Shown piece by piece: positions 1 to 10,700 of a stretch of 34,009 nt of DNA. Numbering within the stretch: the stretch's first letter is position 1; the number at the start of each line of letters is the position of its first letter. The position numbers and the translations under genes are program-made. The notes beneath the pieces are model-generated. The model did not search any database. It saw only the letters and a list, made by a program, of their open reading frames with translations, and had not been told where the DNA came from. The stretch is from a virus, in IMG/VR virus record IMGVR_UViG_3300047480_000208, positions 1 through 34,009 of that record; one strand, written 5' to 3'.

Positions 1-2628
1 ATATACATCAGAACCATGAATGTCTCCTTGAACAGCCAAAGTGTTTGTAGAATAATTATAATTTACTCTGCCCTGACCTAACCTAAAACTACCTCCAGAA
101 GAAATATAATCTGTCCCAGTAGTAGCTCCAGTATTATTTAAATATAATACTGAGCCAAAAATGTTTGCACCTTTTATGGAACCAGTTTCTCCATCAAGTT
201 CTACTTTAGTAACTCCAGTAGAATAGCCAGTTGAAACTAATTTAGCTGCATCTATTTTCCAGCCCTTATCAATATCTGTCATATCAGACTTAAATGTTCC
301 AAATCCGCCTTCGTTTGCTCTGACGGTTCCCATTATGGTTGCATCAGTAGCAGTTAATGCTCCTGCAGTTGTAACCTTAAAAACTCCGTCTGCGCCAGCC
401 TGAATAGATCCATCAGATCCTAATTTTGTTTGATTTTTAGATATCTCAGTAGCCTTTATCTCCCAGCCACCTATATCCCCCTTAACTGCTATAATTCCAT
501 TTAACGGGTCAAGCTGTACATACTTTCCAGTAGATCCAGTTACTTGAATTCCAGAAAATCCATTTACAGGATTCTTTATATCGCCACTGGTATATTTTCC
601 AATTTCTACTTTTGACCCATTGGATGCATCAATTAGTAATTGTCCAGCATATGTTACTCCGTCTATTGTTCCGCCTACTTCGACATTACCCAAGATTCCA
701 GAAGCGGCTTTGATTTCTCCAGATAGCTTAACATCTGTAGCTTCAACCTTACCCTGAGTGTCTACTTTAAATTTAGATCCTACCTGTATCTCTCCGCCTA
801 AAACTTTTATATTTCTTGCAATTACAGATCCCTCTTTAGTTACAGAAAACTTTGCATCTTCATTTGCGTTAACTGAATATCCTCCAGCTACGCCTCCTCC
901 TGCCCAGAATGCATAAGTGCCGCTTGGGGATAATCCAGTGTATGAGCCTGTTGTAGCATTTAAAGTGTTTTCTATTTTTGTATCAGATATAACCCAATTA
1001 GCAATTTTTGCTTTTTTAGTTATAAAGGTGGCAGTAACTCCATTATCTTCACCAATAATTTGTGTAGTAGGGTTTAGCCCATTTTCATCATTATCATCAT
1101 ACAAGAAAAAGCCACGCTTATTAAATACTGCTCTAGCTCCAGTTAAAACTGGTTCATCATTAACATCAAGAGTTCCAGCAAATATCGATCCATTTGTTTT
1201 TATTTTAATTGGATTCTCAATAATAGATAAAGCGCCAACATCTAAAATCTCTACTGAGTGTGCTATTGACATTGAGGCGTTTCCGTCTTCTGAGGTCCAC
1301 TCTGCTTTTACCCAAACAGTACTTCCAGCATTTGTTTCATCATATACAATAACTGGACTAGAGTTAGATGAAGCAACTAAAGTATAGGTTCCATTCTCTG
1401 TAGAGCTTTGATAAACTTTTATTCCAGTTGCCTTAGAATCAAAGTTTGAGGAAACCACATAGGCATTGGCAGCTCCCGCCACAGATATGGTAGTAGTCTT
1501 TCCAGCCAATGGATTTGGCTTAGATATAGAAGATATATTTGATATAGGTACCTGAGTTGTATTTTCGTTTCTATATATATCTAGGTCTGTTACATAGCCA
1601 GATGTAAATGAAGATGGGCTAGCTCCAAATCCGTCAATCAATTCTGTTCTACTAATTTTTACTGATGTATTTGCAGAAGCTGCAATTCCAGAAACTGCTT
1701 TTTCAAAATACTCTGTTTGTCCAGAATAAACAAGATGAATCTTTACATATGTAGGTATATTTTGAGATGGCATAGTAAAAGAAACAACTAAATCTGTACC
1801 GCTCCAAGCTGCTGTTGGATTTACTACTGGATCTGGTGGCGTATTATCAAACTCTATAGTATCAAAAGCCTTAGCTTGTTTGATATCAGAAAACCCAGTG
1901 CTACAACCGCTTTCTGAAAAATGTTTTATCTTTACGTTATGTAGAGCTAATGAATAAAGTTTTTCGGTTGCTGGGCCAATTCCAGAATAAACTTTATCGT
2001 AAACTAATGTATCTGGGTCTTCTACCCAAACCTCTGTATACTTATAAGTTGGATAATCTACAGAATTTATTTTCCATGAAGCTGTAAATCCATTATCAAT
2101 TGAAGTAACTGACCAATCCGTAGATTCTATTGAGAGAGAGCATATTGCATCTACATACTCTGGCACCGTAAATGCAACTCCTGATGTCGTGCCGTCTAAA
2201 TATGTAGTCTTTAAAAACCCAGTAAAAGAAGTTCTAAAAATGTTGCCAAAATTTGCCTTGTTAGATTCCCTAGAAAGAGTCCAAACCTGTTGGGTTTGTG
2301 ATGCATCTATTGATTGTGTCCAGCTTCTTGTAGTTGATGAATTAGTTAAATATATTTGATAGCCCTTAGCCAAGGCAGATGTTTTATCCCATGTAATCTT
2401 TAGCGTAGTGCCTTCCCATGTGGCAACTACATTTTCTACTTCTTGCTTAACAGCATCAATTGTTCTAAATTCAAAAACATTTGATAATGGGCTCTCTCCC
2501 TTTTCTTTATCAGAGAACACCCACCCAAATCTTAACAGGTAATCGGTACTAGGATCTAGGTCTGCAATTACTACTTTAAAGTAATCACCATCCCTAGTTT
2601 GGCTATTTAGATCTTGATATTGAGCCAA
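1..2628 (-). CDS. Tail fibre / minor tail protein with FnIII-like and repetitive beta modules (C-terminus cut by window edge)
   Basis: The frame is open from 2628 to the window edge, 876 residues without a stop, so the gene is partial. I choose a TTG start at 2628 because GGAGG sits five bases before it and the upstream gene stops at 2630. The N-terminal ~350 residues read as fibronectin III-like beta domains (DLDPSTDYLLRF near residue 30; further sandwich modules to about 350). From about residue 590 a strand-rich motif recurs: FSVTKEGSVIARN (~594), FKVDTQGKVEATD (~620) and FKVTTAGALTATD (~740), each followed by a short G-I/V segment. Such repeats are common in shafts of phage fibres and tail-tip proteins. 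Last gene of the tail module, so host recognition or tail-tip assembly is likely. The receptor-binding end is not in the window. Confidence 0.75.
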   Translation of the reverse strand, partial: MAQYQDLNSQTRDGDYFKVVIADLDPSTDYLLRFGWVFSDKEKGESPLSNVFEFRTIDAVKQEVENVVATWEGTTLKITWDKTSALAKGYQIYLTNSSTTRSWTQSIDASQTQQVWTLSRESNKANFGNIFRTSFTGFLKTTYLDGTTSGVAFTVPEYVDAICSLSIESTDWSVTSIDNGFTASWKINSVDYPTYKYTEVWVEDPDTLVYDKVYSGIGPATEKLYSLALHNVKIKHFSESGCSTGFSDIKQAKAFDTIEFDNTPPDPVVNPTAAWSGTDLVVSFTMPSQNIPTYVKIHLVYSGQTEYFEKAVSGIAASANTSVKISRTELIDGFGASPSSFTSGYVTDLDIYRNENTTQVPISNISSISKPNPLAGKTTTISVAGAANAYVVSSNFDSKATGIKVYQSSTENGTYTLVASSNSSPVIVYDETNAGSTVWVKAEWTSEDGNASMSIAHSVEILDVGALSIIENPIKIKTNGSIFAGTLDVNDEPVLTGARAVFNKRGFFLYDDNDENGLNPTTQIIGEDNGVTATFITKKAKIANWVISDTKIENTLNATTGSYTGLSPSGTYAFWAGGGVAGGYSVNANEDAKFSVTKEGSVIARNIKVLGGEIQVGSKFKVDTQGKVEATDVKLSGEIKAASGILGNVEVGGTIDGVTYAGQLLIDASNGSKVEIGKYTSGDIKNPVNGFSGIQVTGSTGKYVQLDPLNGIIAVKGDIGGWEIKATEISKNQTKLGSDGSIQAGADGVFKVTTAGALTATDATIMGTVRANEGGFGTFKSDMTDIDKGWKIDAAKLVSTGYSTGVTKVELDGETGSIKGANIFGSVLYLNNTGATTGTDYISSGGSFRLGQGRVNYNYSTNTLAVQGDIHGSDVY

Positions 2629-2629
2629 T

Positions 2630-3490
2630 TTATCCTCCGAAAGATAGGTCCATCTTATATTCTATAATTAGTTCTTTTCCTGCTACCTTTTCTACTTCTG
2701 AAGACAGAACCCTTCTAGATATTAAACCATATGATGGGTCAAACGTATCTTCATCATTTATTCTTAAACCATCCATTACTACTGAAGTTGCAGAGCTTGT
2801 GGGCACAACAACAAGGCCTATCTGTGTTATATTTGCCTTATCTGGAGATCCGACTGTAATAAATTCTGATATTGACTTATCAATTATGTTATTCCCTGAT
2901 GAGTAGCTATCAAAAACCATTTCTAAATAATTTGCAGAAGAGCTATATAATCTAAGTTTAATTTCAGATAAATTTGTATCTAGTGCTTTAAATGAAAATG
3001 ATATTGTGTCAAAATTACTATATCCACTTATATCCAATGTTTCTATTGTTGATTTATATTCCTGTTCTGCCGTCCCATTTGATTCAAAAATTAATGAGCT
3101 GTTGCCAACTCTATAATTAATCTGATCTATATCTGGTGTTGGAGACCAATCGAATGGAAGCTCAAAGTCGGTAATAAATTTACTATCATAATTATTAATA
3201 GAAGATCTTGTTCCTGGGAATATACCAACTTCATTTATTTTACCTGCCAAATCAGAAGGTAGCGTTGCTGAATATATTACCGTATAGGTGTTAGGGTTTA
3301 CGGAAGTATCAATATTGATTCCTCCAAATTCTACGGGCATCCTATAAAATTCAAATCCAAGTCGTGAGTTAGTATTAGATGAAGAATACTCAGAACCGTT
3401 AGCAATACCAATGGCTAAATCTTTGGCTGCGAATGAGGCATTTCCAGCTATAAAGTTTGTTAAAAATCTTTTACCGAATTGAGTTATCAT
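2630..3490 (-). CDS. Minor tail protein, 286 aa
   Basis: I use the ATG at 3490 (MITQFGKRF), not the one 36 bases upstream inside the preceding gene, because AGGAG lies four bases before it and directly follows the upstream stop. No named domain is recognised. The N-terminal ~100 residues (YRMPVEFGG, then SATLPSDLAGKINEVGIF) resemble the beta-rich start of many phage tail-tip proteins. Residues ~140-260 read as a jelly-roll-like sandwich (IETLDISGYSNFDTISFSFKA is partly visible, then LRLYSSSANYLEMVFD), like carbohydrate-binding folds. It lies between the small linker protein and the fibre gene and is translationally close to both. Probably a tail-tip or baseplate component; exact role unknown. 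Confidence 0.6.
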   Translation of the reverse strand: MITQFGKRFLTNFIAGNASFAAKDLAIGIANGSEYSSSNTNSRLGFEFYRMPVEFGGINIDTSVNPNTYTVIYSATLPSDLAGKINEVGIFPGTRSSINNYDSKFITDFELPFDWSPTPDIDQINYRVGNSSLIFESNGTAEQEYKSTIETLDISGYSNFDTISFSFKALDTNLSEIKLRLYSSSANYLEMVFDSYSSGNNIIDKSISEFITVGSPDKANITQIGLVVVPTSSATSVVMDGLRINDEDTFDPSYGLISRRVLSSEVEKVAGKELIIEYKMDLSFGG

Positions 3491-3497
3491 TTTTCTC

Positions 3498-3866
3498 CTA
3501 TACCTTTGGTGCGATAACAAACGCAAATTTATCGATGGGCTCTTCGCTTGAATTATAAACTTTGAATGTTACTTTAACTCTAGCCATACCAGCATTATCA
3601 TAATATACTTCTTGACTTAATATTGAGATGTCTCCTATACCTGGACGATCTTCACCATCGCCACCCTCGCCATCTCCGTCACCACTTCCAGGTGTTTCTG
3701 TTACGCTGAAGGGGAATTTAGCATTTTTAATTGTTGCAGTAAGAGGTTGTCCTCCACGCCATTTGCCAGCTAGATAATAATCGTCTGTAGAAAATTTATC
3801 TACAACGATTGGTGCTACTTCAGAGACATCTAAAGAGCTTAATTTTTTATTAGAATTATCTGCCAT
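3498..3866 (-). CDS. Small minor tail protein with acidic Gly-rich linker, 122 aa
   Basis: The ATG at 3866 has no ribosome binding site but lies exactly six bases after an extended -10 element, so a leaderless mRNA is likely. The N-terminal half is hydrophilic. Residues ~59-76 form a low-complexity linker made of Gly, Asp and Glu. The C-terminal ~45 residues form a short beta-rich module (VYYDNAGMARVKVTFKVYN). The gene sits between the hub and the 286-residue tail protein. The flexible acidic linker joining two parts would suit a structural connector or decoration protein at the tail tip. I do not recognise a family. Confidence 0.6.
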   Translation of the reverse strand: MADNSNKKLSSLDVSEVAPIVVDKFSTDDYYLAGKWRGGQPLTATIKNAKFPFSVTETPGSGDGDGEGGDGEDRPGIGDISILSQEVYYDNAGMARVKVTFKVYNSSEEPIDKFAFVIAPKV

Positions 3867-3872
3867 TTATTT

Positions 3873-3881
3873 ATTATACCA
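3873..3881 (-). promoter_or_regulatory. Extended -10 promoter, leaderless for the 122 aa tail gene
   Basis: TGGTATAAT lies on the minus strand with the hexamer at 3873-3878, six bases (AAATAA) before the ATG at 3866. A start site 7 bases after the hexamer falls on the A of ATG. No good -35 is visible. There is no ribosome binding site. Confidence 0.55.
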
Positions 3882-3884
3882 TTT

Positions 3885-3899
3885 GGCTATCCAATAGCC
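3885..3899 (-). repeat. Short perfect inverted repeat at the hub stop codon
   Basis: GGCTAT and ATAGCC flank a three-base loop and overlap the hub stop codon, just upstream of the extended -10 element of the next gene. It could be an operator or a weak 3' hairpin. It has no U-tract. Confidence 0.35.
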
Positions 3900-6800
3900 C
3901 TGCAGGTAAGTCTTGTAGACACCCCCTCTAAATAATCTGTTTCTGATCTTGTAACAATGTACTTATTGTCTCCGTCTAGCCCTTGAAGTGGATAATTAAT
4001 AGAAACAATATCTCCTGGAGATAGAGCTGGGTTTCCGAAGACTGACATCTCTATATACTTTCCTTTATTTAAAACAGTACCAGATATCCAGTCAGCTAAT
4101 GATTTTGCAGCTGGTTCTGTTTGTATCCAGTTTGATTCAAAGATCACTGGCTCTTTTGTAGCCAACTCTGATGCATCATGAGTGCTATATTCTAAAGGGC
4201 TTGATTTGTTTATTGTATTTCCAAGAACGTAGAAGCTACTGTAGTTGCCATCATCTAGTGGAATAAAAGTTGATGTATTATTTAAAACATAAGACTCTGC
4301 TTCAAACGGCTGAAGCTTAGTGTCTAAAACAGTTGCATATTTATTTGCTGCAGTAGAAAATTTTAAAGGAATTCCTGGGCCACCATTATATTTAACTTTT
4401 GATTTTCTAATTTCTCTAGCGGTTGTTCCAAACTCAAGGAACGCTTCGTCTCTCTTGTTCTCATTTTCTCCCTGAGAATATATAATGTTGCCATGCAATA
4501 ATGAAACTGTATCATCTGAAAACACGCCATCAAAAAATAAATTACTTTTAGCTGTTGAGTTTTTATACTCCTGCTCATCTATTGTTTTAGCATAAGCGTA
4601 TTCATAATACACTACGCCCTGGCCACAAAGAAGGCCGAGATTTTTTCCAACAGAGATCTTAGGTGAAGTTTCTGTATCGTTATCAAATGCCTTTATCTTA
4701 AATCCATTTATATATACAACTATTTCATTCTGCTCAGAGCCAATTTTTACTCTTGCGTCAATGTTATAAGCTTGTCCAGCATATATGCCAGCTAAACGAT
4801 TTATGCTTTTTGATTGACTATCTTTTAGAAGTGTGACTTTTCCATTAGCGTTAAACTTCATAATTCTAACCTCTTTGTTTGTCTTGGCAGATGCAGTAGT
4901 ATGAATTGTAATATAATACCCATTCTTTCCATCGTTAGATGTAAATAAAGCTAAGCCACCAATTTGAGCTGGGCTTTCAAATTGTGTATCAAAATACATT
5001 CTGGTACCAAAGGCGAAGTAGCTTTTTGACGTGTCTACAGAATCAAAGGACTTTATAGCTATATCATAAGTAGTCTTATCTTTATCTAAATTGCTAAGGG
5101 CTAAAAATGATTTACTAATAGTATTTTGTTTAGAGTTCGTATCTGATTTAAATGAACTAGATAGCGTTTCTTTTTTTGTTGAAGCTGTAGCAGAAAGCAG
5201 TTTTACTGAATATCTATTAAATTTCTTTGGATCATTTTCTCCAGCTGCATTAATATAAGAGCTTGGTGATTTTTCGTGTGCCGTAGGAGTTTTTGTGTTC
5301 CAAAGAGCACGTGATTTAATTTTATATCTCCCAGTTGGCTTAAAGTAAGCGCTGTTAATATTATTAATATCTTCATACCCTGGCTTTGACAAGTATCTGT
5401 ATTTATATATGTCTGATTCTGATTTAATTAAAACTGGGACAGGTTCATTTGTTGCATCATCCTTGGGCACATATTGGTATTCAATTCCATCATACTCAAT
5501 AATCTCATCATTTATTAAAACATATCCATTAAAGTTAAATAATGCCTGTAGGTTATTATCTTGAGATATGGTGCTATTGTTTAAAGAAAAATATTCATCT
5601 GTTGATGATAATGGCTCTGCTAGGGTTCCAGCCCCAAGGTATGTTTCATCGGACTTCCATAATGGGGATGAGGATCCATCGTATTCAGAGCTAGAAGCGG
5701 CTGACCATATAACCTTAACAGCATTTGCTGAAGCTATTTCAGATGAAGAAAAATTAATAATATTTGGAATTATTGTCGTGCTTCCATCAACATAGTTTTC
5801 GCTGGTGAGAATCCAGTCTGAAGTTCTATCTGAGTCATAAATATAATCTCTACTGTAAAAATTAAGAAGATTGTTTTCGTCTACAAATGCGTTCATTTGT
5901 ATATCTCTGCACAATTCTTGTAGGCATTCCCATACAGTTTTACTTCTATCTGACCACCAATATTTAACAGACGGGATTGATTGATCATTATCTTTTACAT
6001 AAAATTTGTAGTTTGAAAATCCAACTGAGTCGAGAAGGGTCCTAATTACCGAAGTTATTGGGTAGTCTTGGATTAATATTTCTGGGCATAATATTTCCTG
6101 TAATATTTTTGCAGAATCAAGTGCCGTTATACTTCCATCGCCAAATTCTCCTAGCGACCAAGAGTGCATATAAAATAAGCCTTGGTTTATCTTATAAGGT
6201 GTTGCATTGTCCTTAATGATAATGTGAGGCTTTACAACTGCATCTTTGAATACATATAAATTGGTTGGGTCAATATCGTCATCTCTTAAATACTCTTTTA
6301 ATTTTAACGAACCCTGCGTATATTTATTTAAAGACATTGATAATGTATTCGCAGTAAGATTGCCTACTGGAATTATAGAATTGGTATCGTCGCTTGTCTC
6401 TTTCAAAATATTAAAATTTTGTATATCATTTGTAATGTCTGCTACCCATATAGGTGCAAACTCAATGACCCCTATTAGCTTTCCGCCATTAGAGTTAACA
6501 GCTTCTAAGGATATAGACTTAAACTGTTGATAGGAATTAAATGTAGCTGGTTCTGTTGTAGACCATCCAGTTCCATTATAGTATATTGTAGCTTGACCAT
6601 CCGATAAGGTATTTCCAGTAACAGTGATTACGCTATTATCTTGCTTTGTGGCAGATATAGTCCAGGATGTTGGCACATCATGATTTACCTCAAATCTAGC
6701 AACAATCTTATTGGCTACAATAAGCTTTGGAATTGTTTTAGCTTCATCTTTAAAGTATGACACAGATATATCGATATCTTCATTTTTAGGACCAAGCCAG

Positions 6801-7138
6801 TACTTATATGTCATGCTATCTCCAGGATAATAAAGTCTTGTTCCTTCTGGGTTTAATTCCCTGGGGGAGACAAAAGAATCTTCTGGCGTGTCCGTATTAT
6901 TTACCGTATAAATTAAATATTTAATTCCTGGAAGTAGTGGCCTAAATGGCTTATATATAGTATCTATTGGAAATAACTTTTTATATGCATTTGTAAAGTC
7001 TCCATAATCAGCATTAGATGTAGCGCTAATATGGTTGACCATATTATTCATATTGTACTCAATAAGTGCGCCCGCCGAAGTAGAGATACTCCTACTTGTC
7101 TTTAATATATTTTTTACTGTTTCATTTAATTCGATCAT
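3887..7138 (-). CDS. Tail hub / baseplate protein with internal LamG-like domain, 1083 aa
   Basis: I use the ATG at 7138 (MIELNETV): it overlaps the upstream stop as ATGA and has GGAG five bases before it, while the longer ATG at 7168 lies inside the distal tail gene. The N-terminal ~450 residues resemble tail hub proteins of the gp27/Tal type, with a recognisable central stretch (QGLFYMHSWSLGEFGDGS, then SVIRTLLDSVGFSNYKFY and a conserved WECLQELCRDIQMNAFVD). Residues ~660-850 form a concanavalin/LamG-like sandwich (FALFTSNDG-type strands, VVYINGFKIKAF). The last ~60 residues (GNPALSPGDIVSINYP) resemble hub C-termini. It would close the tail tube and carry fibres. Large size and the inserted lectin-like domain suggest a host-surface role. 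Confidence 0.7.
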   Translation of the reverse strand: MIELNETVKNILKTSRSISTSAGALIEYNMNNMVNHISATSNADYGDFTNAYKKLFPIDTIYKPFRPLLPGIKYLIYTVNNTDTPEDSFVSPRELNPEGTRLYYPGDSMTYKYWLGPKNEDIDISVSYFKDEAKTIPKLIVANKIVARFEVNHDVPTSWTISATKQDNSVITVTGNTLSDGQATIYYNGTGWSTTEPATFNSYQQFKSISLEAVNSNGGKLIGVIEFAPIWVADITNDIQNFNILKETSDDTNSIIPVGNLTANTLSMSLNKYTQGSLKLKEYLRDDDIDPTNLYVFKDAVVKPHIIIKDNATPYKINQGLFYMHSWSLGEFGDGSITALDSAKILQEILCPEILIQDYPITSVIRTLLDSVGFSNYKFYVKDNDQSIPSVKYWWSDRSKTVWECLQELCRDIQMNAFVDENNLLNFYSRDYIYDSDRTSDWILTSENYVDGSTTIIPNIINFSSSEIASANAVKVIWSAASSSEYDGSSSPLWKSDETYLGAGTLAEPLSSTDEYFSLNNSTISQDNNLQALFNFNGYVLINDEIIEYDGIEYQYVPKDDATNEPVPVLIKSESDIYKYRYLSKPGYEDINNINSAYFKPTGRYKIKSRALWNTKTPTAHEKSPSSYINAAGENDPKKFNRYSVKLLSATASTKKETLSSSFKSDTNSKQNTISKSFLALSNLDKDKTTYDIAIKSFDSVDTSKSYFAFGTRMYFDTQFESPAQIGGLALFTSNDGKNGYYITIHTTASAKTNKEVRIMKFNANGKVTLLKDSQSKSINRLAGIYAGQAYNIDARVKIGSEQNEIVVYINGFKIKAFDNDTETSPKISVGKNLGLLCGQGVVYYEYAYAKTIDEQEYKNSTAKSNLFFDGVFSDDTVSLLHGNIIYSQGENENKRDEAFLEFGTTAREIRKSKVKYNGGPGIPLKFSTAANKYATVLDTKLQPFEAESYVLNNTSTFIPLDDGNYSSFYVLGNTINKSSPLEYSTHDASELATKEPVIFESNWIQTEPAAKSLADWISGTVLNKGKYIEMSVFGNPALSPGDIVSINYPLQGLDGDNKYIVTRSETDYLEGVSTRLTCRAIG

Positions 7139-7725
7139 ACCTGCTCCATGCTCATATTTACATTCCAATATGCCTGGATGCCTCTTTTAACTACTGTAAA
7201 ATCACAAGATGTAAATGTAACTGTATAGGTATAATCATCTGATAATACGCCTGTATTTTCTAGATTTACTGCTGGATCAAATGAGGTAGGATTTATCATA
7301 ATATCAAATGTACCTTGTCCTAGTGTAGATTCATAGAAGGCTTTTAAATCTTCCGCCGCCCATGCTCCATCTACCGCCTCATTTCTAAATGATGGCAGCA
7401 TTGACCAGGATAGGCTAAATGACTTCTTGTCTGCAACTACATATTTACGTAGGGATCCATTTGCCATTCTTTCTTGCTTTTCTATTCTAATAGGGGTCAT
7501 GCTAAATTCTGATCTATTATGCTCTGTTACTCTTCTGAATCTAGTTTGAGTTTTATTAGCAAAGGCTAGTCCATTTCTGGAAGCCACCGCCGATAGGTAC
7601 TTTTGACCTGGAGCAGTAAATGTAGATCCGCCATAAGTAAATTGATTGTTAGCAGGGTCCATTGCCAATGGGTCTGTTGCCTTTATATAAAGGATAGAAC
7701 CTTTAGGTAAATTTTCAAATGCCAT
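7135..7725 (-). CDS. Distal tail protein-like, 196 aa
   Basis: Encoded directly after the tape measure, overlapping it as TAATG, with AGGAG six bases before the ATG. Position and length fit the distal tail (Dit-like) or tail-tube-capping protein. The sequence has an N-terminal glycine-rich turn region, a basic middle (TRFRRVTEHNRSEFSM) and a strand-rich core with FSLSWSMLPS and YTVTFTSCDFTVVKRG near the C-terminus, as in tail-tube-fold proteins. The FxxxxxTLGQGTFDIMINP stretch also fits. It overlaps the hub gene by four bases, so the two are probably translationally coupled. The Dit call rests mainly on gene order. Confidence 0.65.
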   Translation of the reverse strand: MAFENLPKGSILYIKATDPLAMDPANNQFTYGGSTFTAPGQKYLSAVASRNGLAFANKTQTRFRRVTEHNRSEFSMTPIRIEKQERMANGSLRKYVVADKKSFSLSWSMLPSFRNEAVDGAWAAEDLKAFYESTLGQGTFDIMINPTSFDPAVNLENTGVLSDDYTYTVTFTSCDFTVVKRGIQAYWNVNMSMEQV

Positions 7726-10700
7726 TAGTATCTCCTACCTATTCCAGATGCAGCTTCTCTTAGTTTCATTTCTCTACTTATAGCCTTAGCAACATCATCA
7801 GGATTCATATTTGTTCCATTAAGTGTAACATTTATATTATACAATGCATTTGACGACTTTACCTGACCGCCCTCGCCATACATTATTCTTCCACCCATTC
7901 CATATTTAGGAACGTCAAATCTAGTAGCTAACCCACCCTTTGCCATGCCATTAATTCTATCTAACATTGGAACACCAATATTCTTTACGGCAGCTGCATT
8001 AATTACATACTCTCCATTTGAAAGCATTGCTGGTATGGAATCGGATGTTCCAGATCCTGGACCAGTTATCATTCCGCCAGCTGCTTTCTTTACAAGGTAG
8101 GCTCTGGCATTGGTCATTTTTGAGCCAGTTACTCTATATAGTTGTCCATTATAACTAAAGAAATCATCTTTATTTAAATCTAGCTTATCTACTATTTGAC
8201 CACGAGCTTCATCAGTTAGAGTTCCATCTTTCTTAGTATCATATGTTCCTCTAAGCATAAATGGATTATTTCTACCATATTGAGAGCCTCCGCCCTTTCC
8301 ATCTAATCCCTTTTCATTAATAAGCTTGTAAAGATCAGATAGTTTTTTACCACCAGTAATAGCTAAAGCTTCTCTATTTACCCTATCAATATCTTTCTGG
8401 ACATCTTGACCAATTGTTGATACTGTTCCTCCAGGAACATACTTACCTCCAACAACAGATCCCATGTTCTGGAATACTCCTGCAGGTTGCTGCATCATGT
8501 CACCGAATGCCTCTGTAAATGCTTTCTTTTGAGAAGCAGTTCCAGATGACATTAAGCCTCTTACCGTTGACTGGAAGTTTGCAAGTTCTCCTGTAGCTTC
8601 TTTAATAGCTTTATTTCTAGCTGTAGTTTCTTTTAAAGTTTCATTTGGCATAGCCTGAGCATTAGCTAGATTTTTGACAAGTCTCTGATATTCTGCCTGC
8701 TGCTTAATTAATTCATCACGAGCTGCTGCAGCATCCTGTGCACTCATTTGATTATTCTGGAACGCAGCTTCTTTTCTTTCTAATGCTTTTTGTCTAGCTT
8801 CTTTTTCTGCCTCAGCCTTCTTGATTTTCCGCTCTCTCTCATCTTGAATAGCATCAATAGCGAGAGTATTTTGGCGCTCCTTAACAAGCCGATCAATATT
8901 AAGCTGAGCTCTTGCAGCTGCAGCCATATCTCCTCTAGCTAAAGCATCCTGATAATCTAGCTGAGCTTTTTGTAGATCTAGCTGATAATTCTCTTTTTGT
9001 TCTACTCTTTGAAGAGCTTTGATCTTAGCATCAGCCTCTTCATTAATCTTTCTAATCTTTTCATCAATTAATTTAATTTCTGCTTCAATTTGCTTTCTAG
9101 TCTTCTCGGCATTTCTTTGAGCAGCTATTGATACAGACATAGCAATCTTATTTAATCCAGATATCTGTTTACCTATCTTACCAAAAGTACTATTGCTTCC
9201 GCCCTGCTCTGCAAGATTTGTCATAGCTGTAGACATTGCAGTATCAAATTCTGCTAACATAAGAGCCTGATCGGCTGTCATATTTTTTAGATTTACTCTA
9301 GCTCCAGATATAGCTACTTGCCATTTAGCATATGCACTTGCAATTGTATCTGCTGAGTTTAATATTGCAGCTAATTCTGGCTGAGACTGCTTTAATTGAT
9401 CTAATTTAATTTGACCAATTTGTCTATCTGATCCATTAATATCTTTAACTTGTTGCAATGTCTGCTTTAGTGCTTCTGACTGAGTTATAGTTTGTCCAGT
9501 AGCATCCTTAGTTCCCTCAAGGCCTTTTCTTATTCCATCTATTACAGATAGTGTATTGCTAAATGAATTGCCTAGGTCATTGCTTCTTGTATATCCTTCT
9601 AAATTCTTAACTAAATTCTTGACCATAAAGTCAGCTGCTGAGGCTTTATCAGAAATAATTGCAAATCCAGACGATCCTAATACCTTAAGAACGTCTTTTG
9701 CTTTTTCTGATGCTGCCACAATTCCATATATCTTTTTAGTAGCTTCTTCTGCACTCATTCCGCCTGCTATAAATTGTGCTTTAATATTTTGAGCTAACGG
9801 AACAACCTGATCAGAAGATATAGTATTGAATGTATTAACAAACTCAGTTAAGTTTTCTCTAGCAAACTTTTTAGCTTCCCGCATTTCTTTTATAGTAATT
9901 GACATTCCTGGTAGTCCAGCAGGAGCCATAGCATCATATGTTGCTCTACCTAAAGCTCTTTGTGCTTTTATTTGTTCGGTAACATTCTTAATTGATGCTG
10001 ATAAATTATTATATTTAATTCCAGCTTGTTTAGCTCCCTCTTCAGTCATTCCTGTAAGAAGAGTTTGCTCTCTTTGATATTCTTTTACATTATCTACAAG
10101 CTTCTTTATTACAAGTGCTGTGGCAGAAATTGCTGCTATGGGCCAAGCAAATTTAGTAGCCATTCCTAATAGCCTGAAAGCTTTAGTTAGTCCACCCACT
10201 CCAAATGTTGCGGCTGACATAGCATTCTTAATTGACATAAGTTTAGGGGTTAATAATGGTAGGAAGTTTGCTGCAGCCATAATTCCCATTCCAAGACCTG
10301 ACTGTCCAGCACTCATTGCGCCCATTCCAAGCATGCTTCCGCCCATTGCAATAGCATTCATTTTAATATATGGATCTACATCGCTTTTACCTGTTCCAAT
10401 TAAAGATCTTTGAGTGCTAAATCCTTCTTTAAAAGCACTAAACATTCCTGGTCCACGTGATCTAACAGAAGGATTTTCTGCTGCATAACGTGTAGCCATC
10501 CATGCTGGGCTCAAGTAAGGTGCTGGATTGTCTCCATATAATAATCTTCCTGGCCTTACAACTCCACCACCCTTACTATATCCAGGAACCATTCCGCCAC
10601 GATTTGCCGTAAACAATCTGCCATAAATTTTAGCCATTCCCTGTCTAGATGAGCCTACTGAGCCAGCGAGGCTGCCTCCTCTACCAGATAGACCTTCAAG

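Noticed and set aside
917-1387. Plus-strand 156-residue frame in the fibre gene
   Set aside because: It lies opposite a continuous minus-strand gene, has no ribosome binding site, and would be the only plus-strand gene in the module.
7139-7168. Longer start of the hub gene at 7168
   Set aside because: It lies inside the distal tail gene without a ribosome binding site, while 7138 has GGAG and an ATGA overlap.
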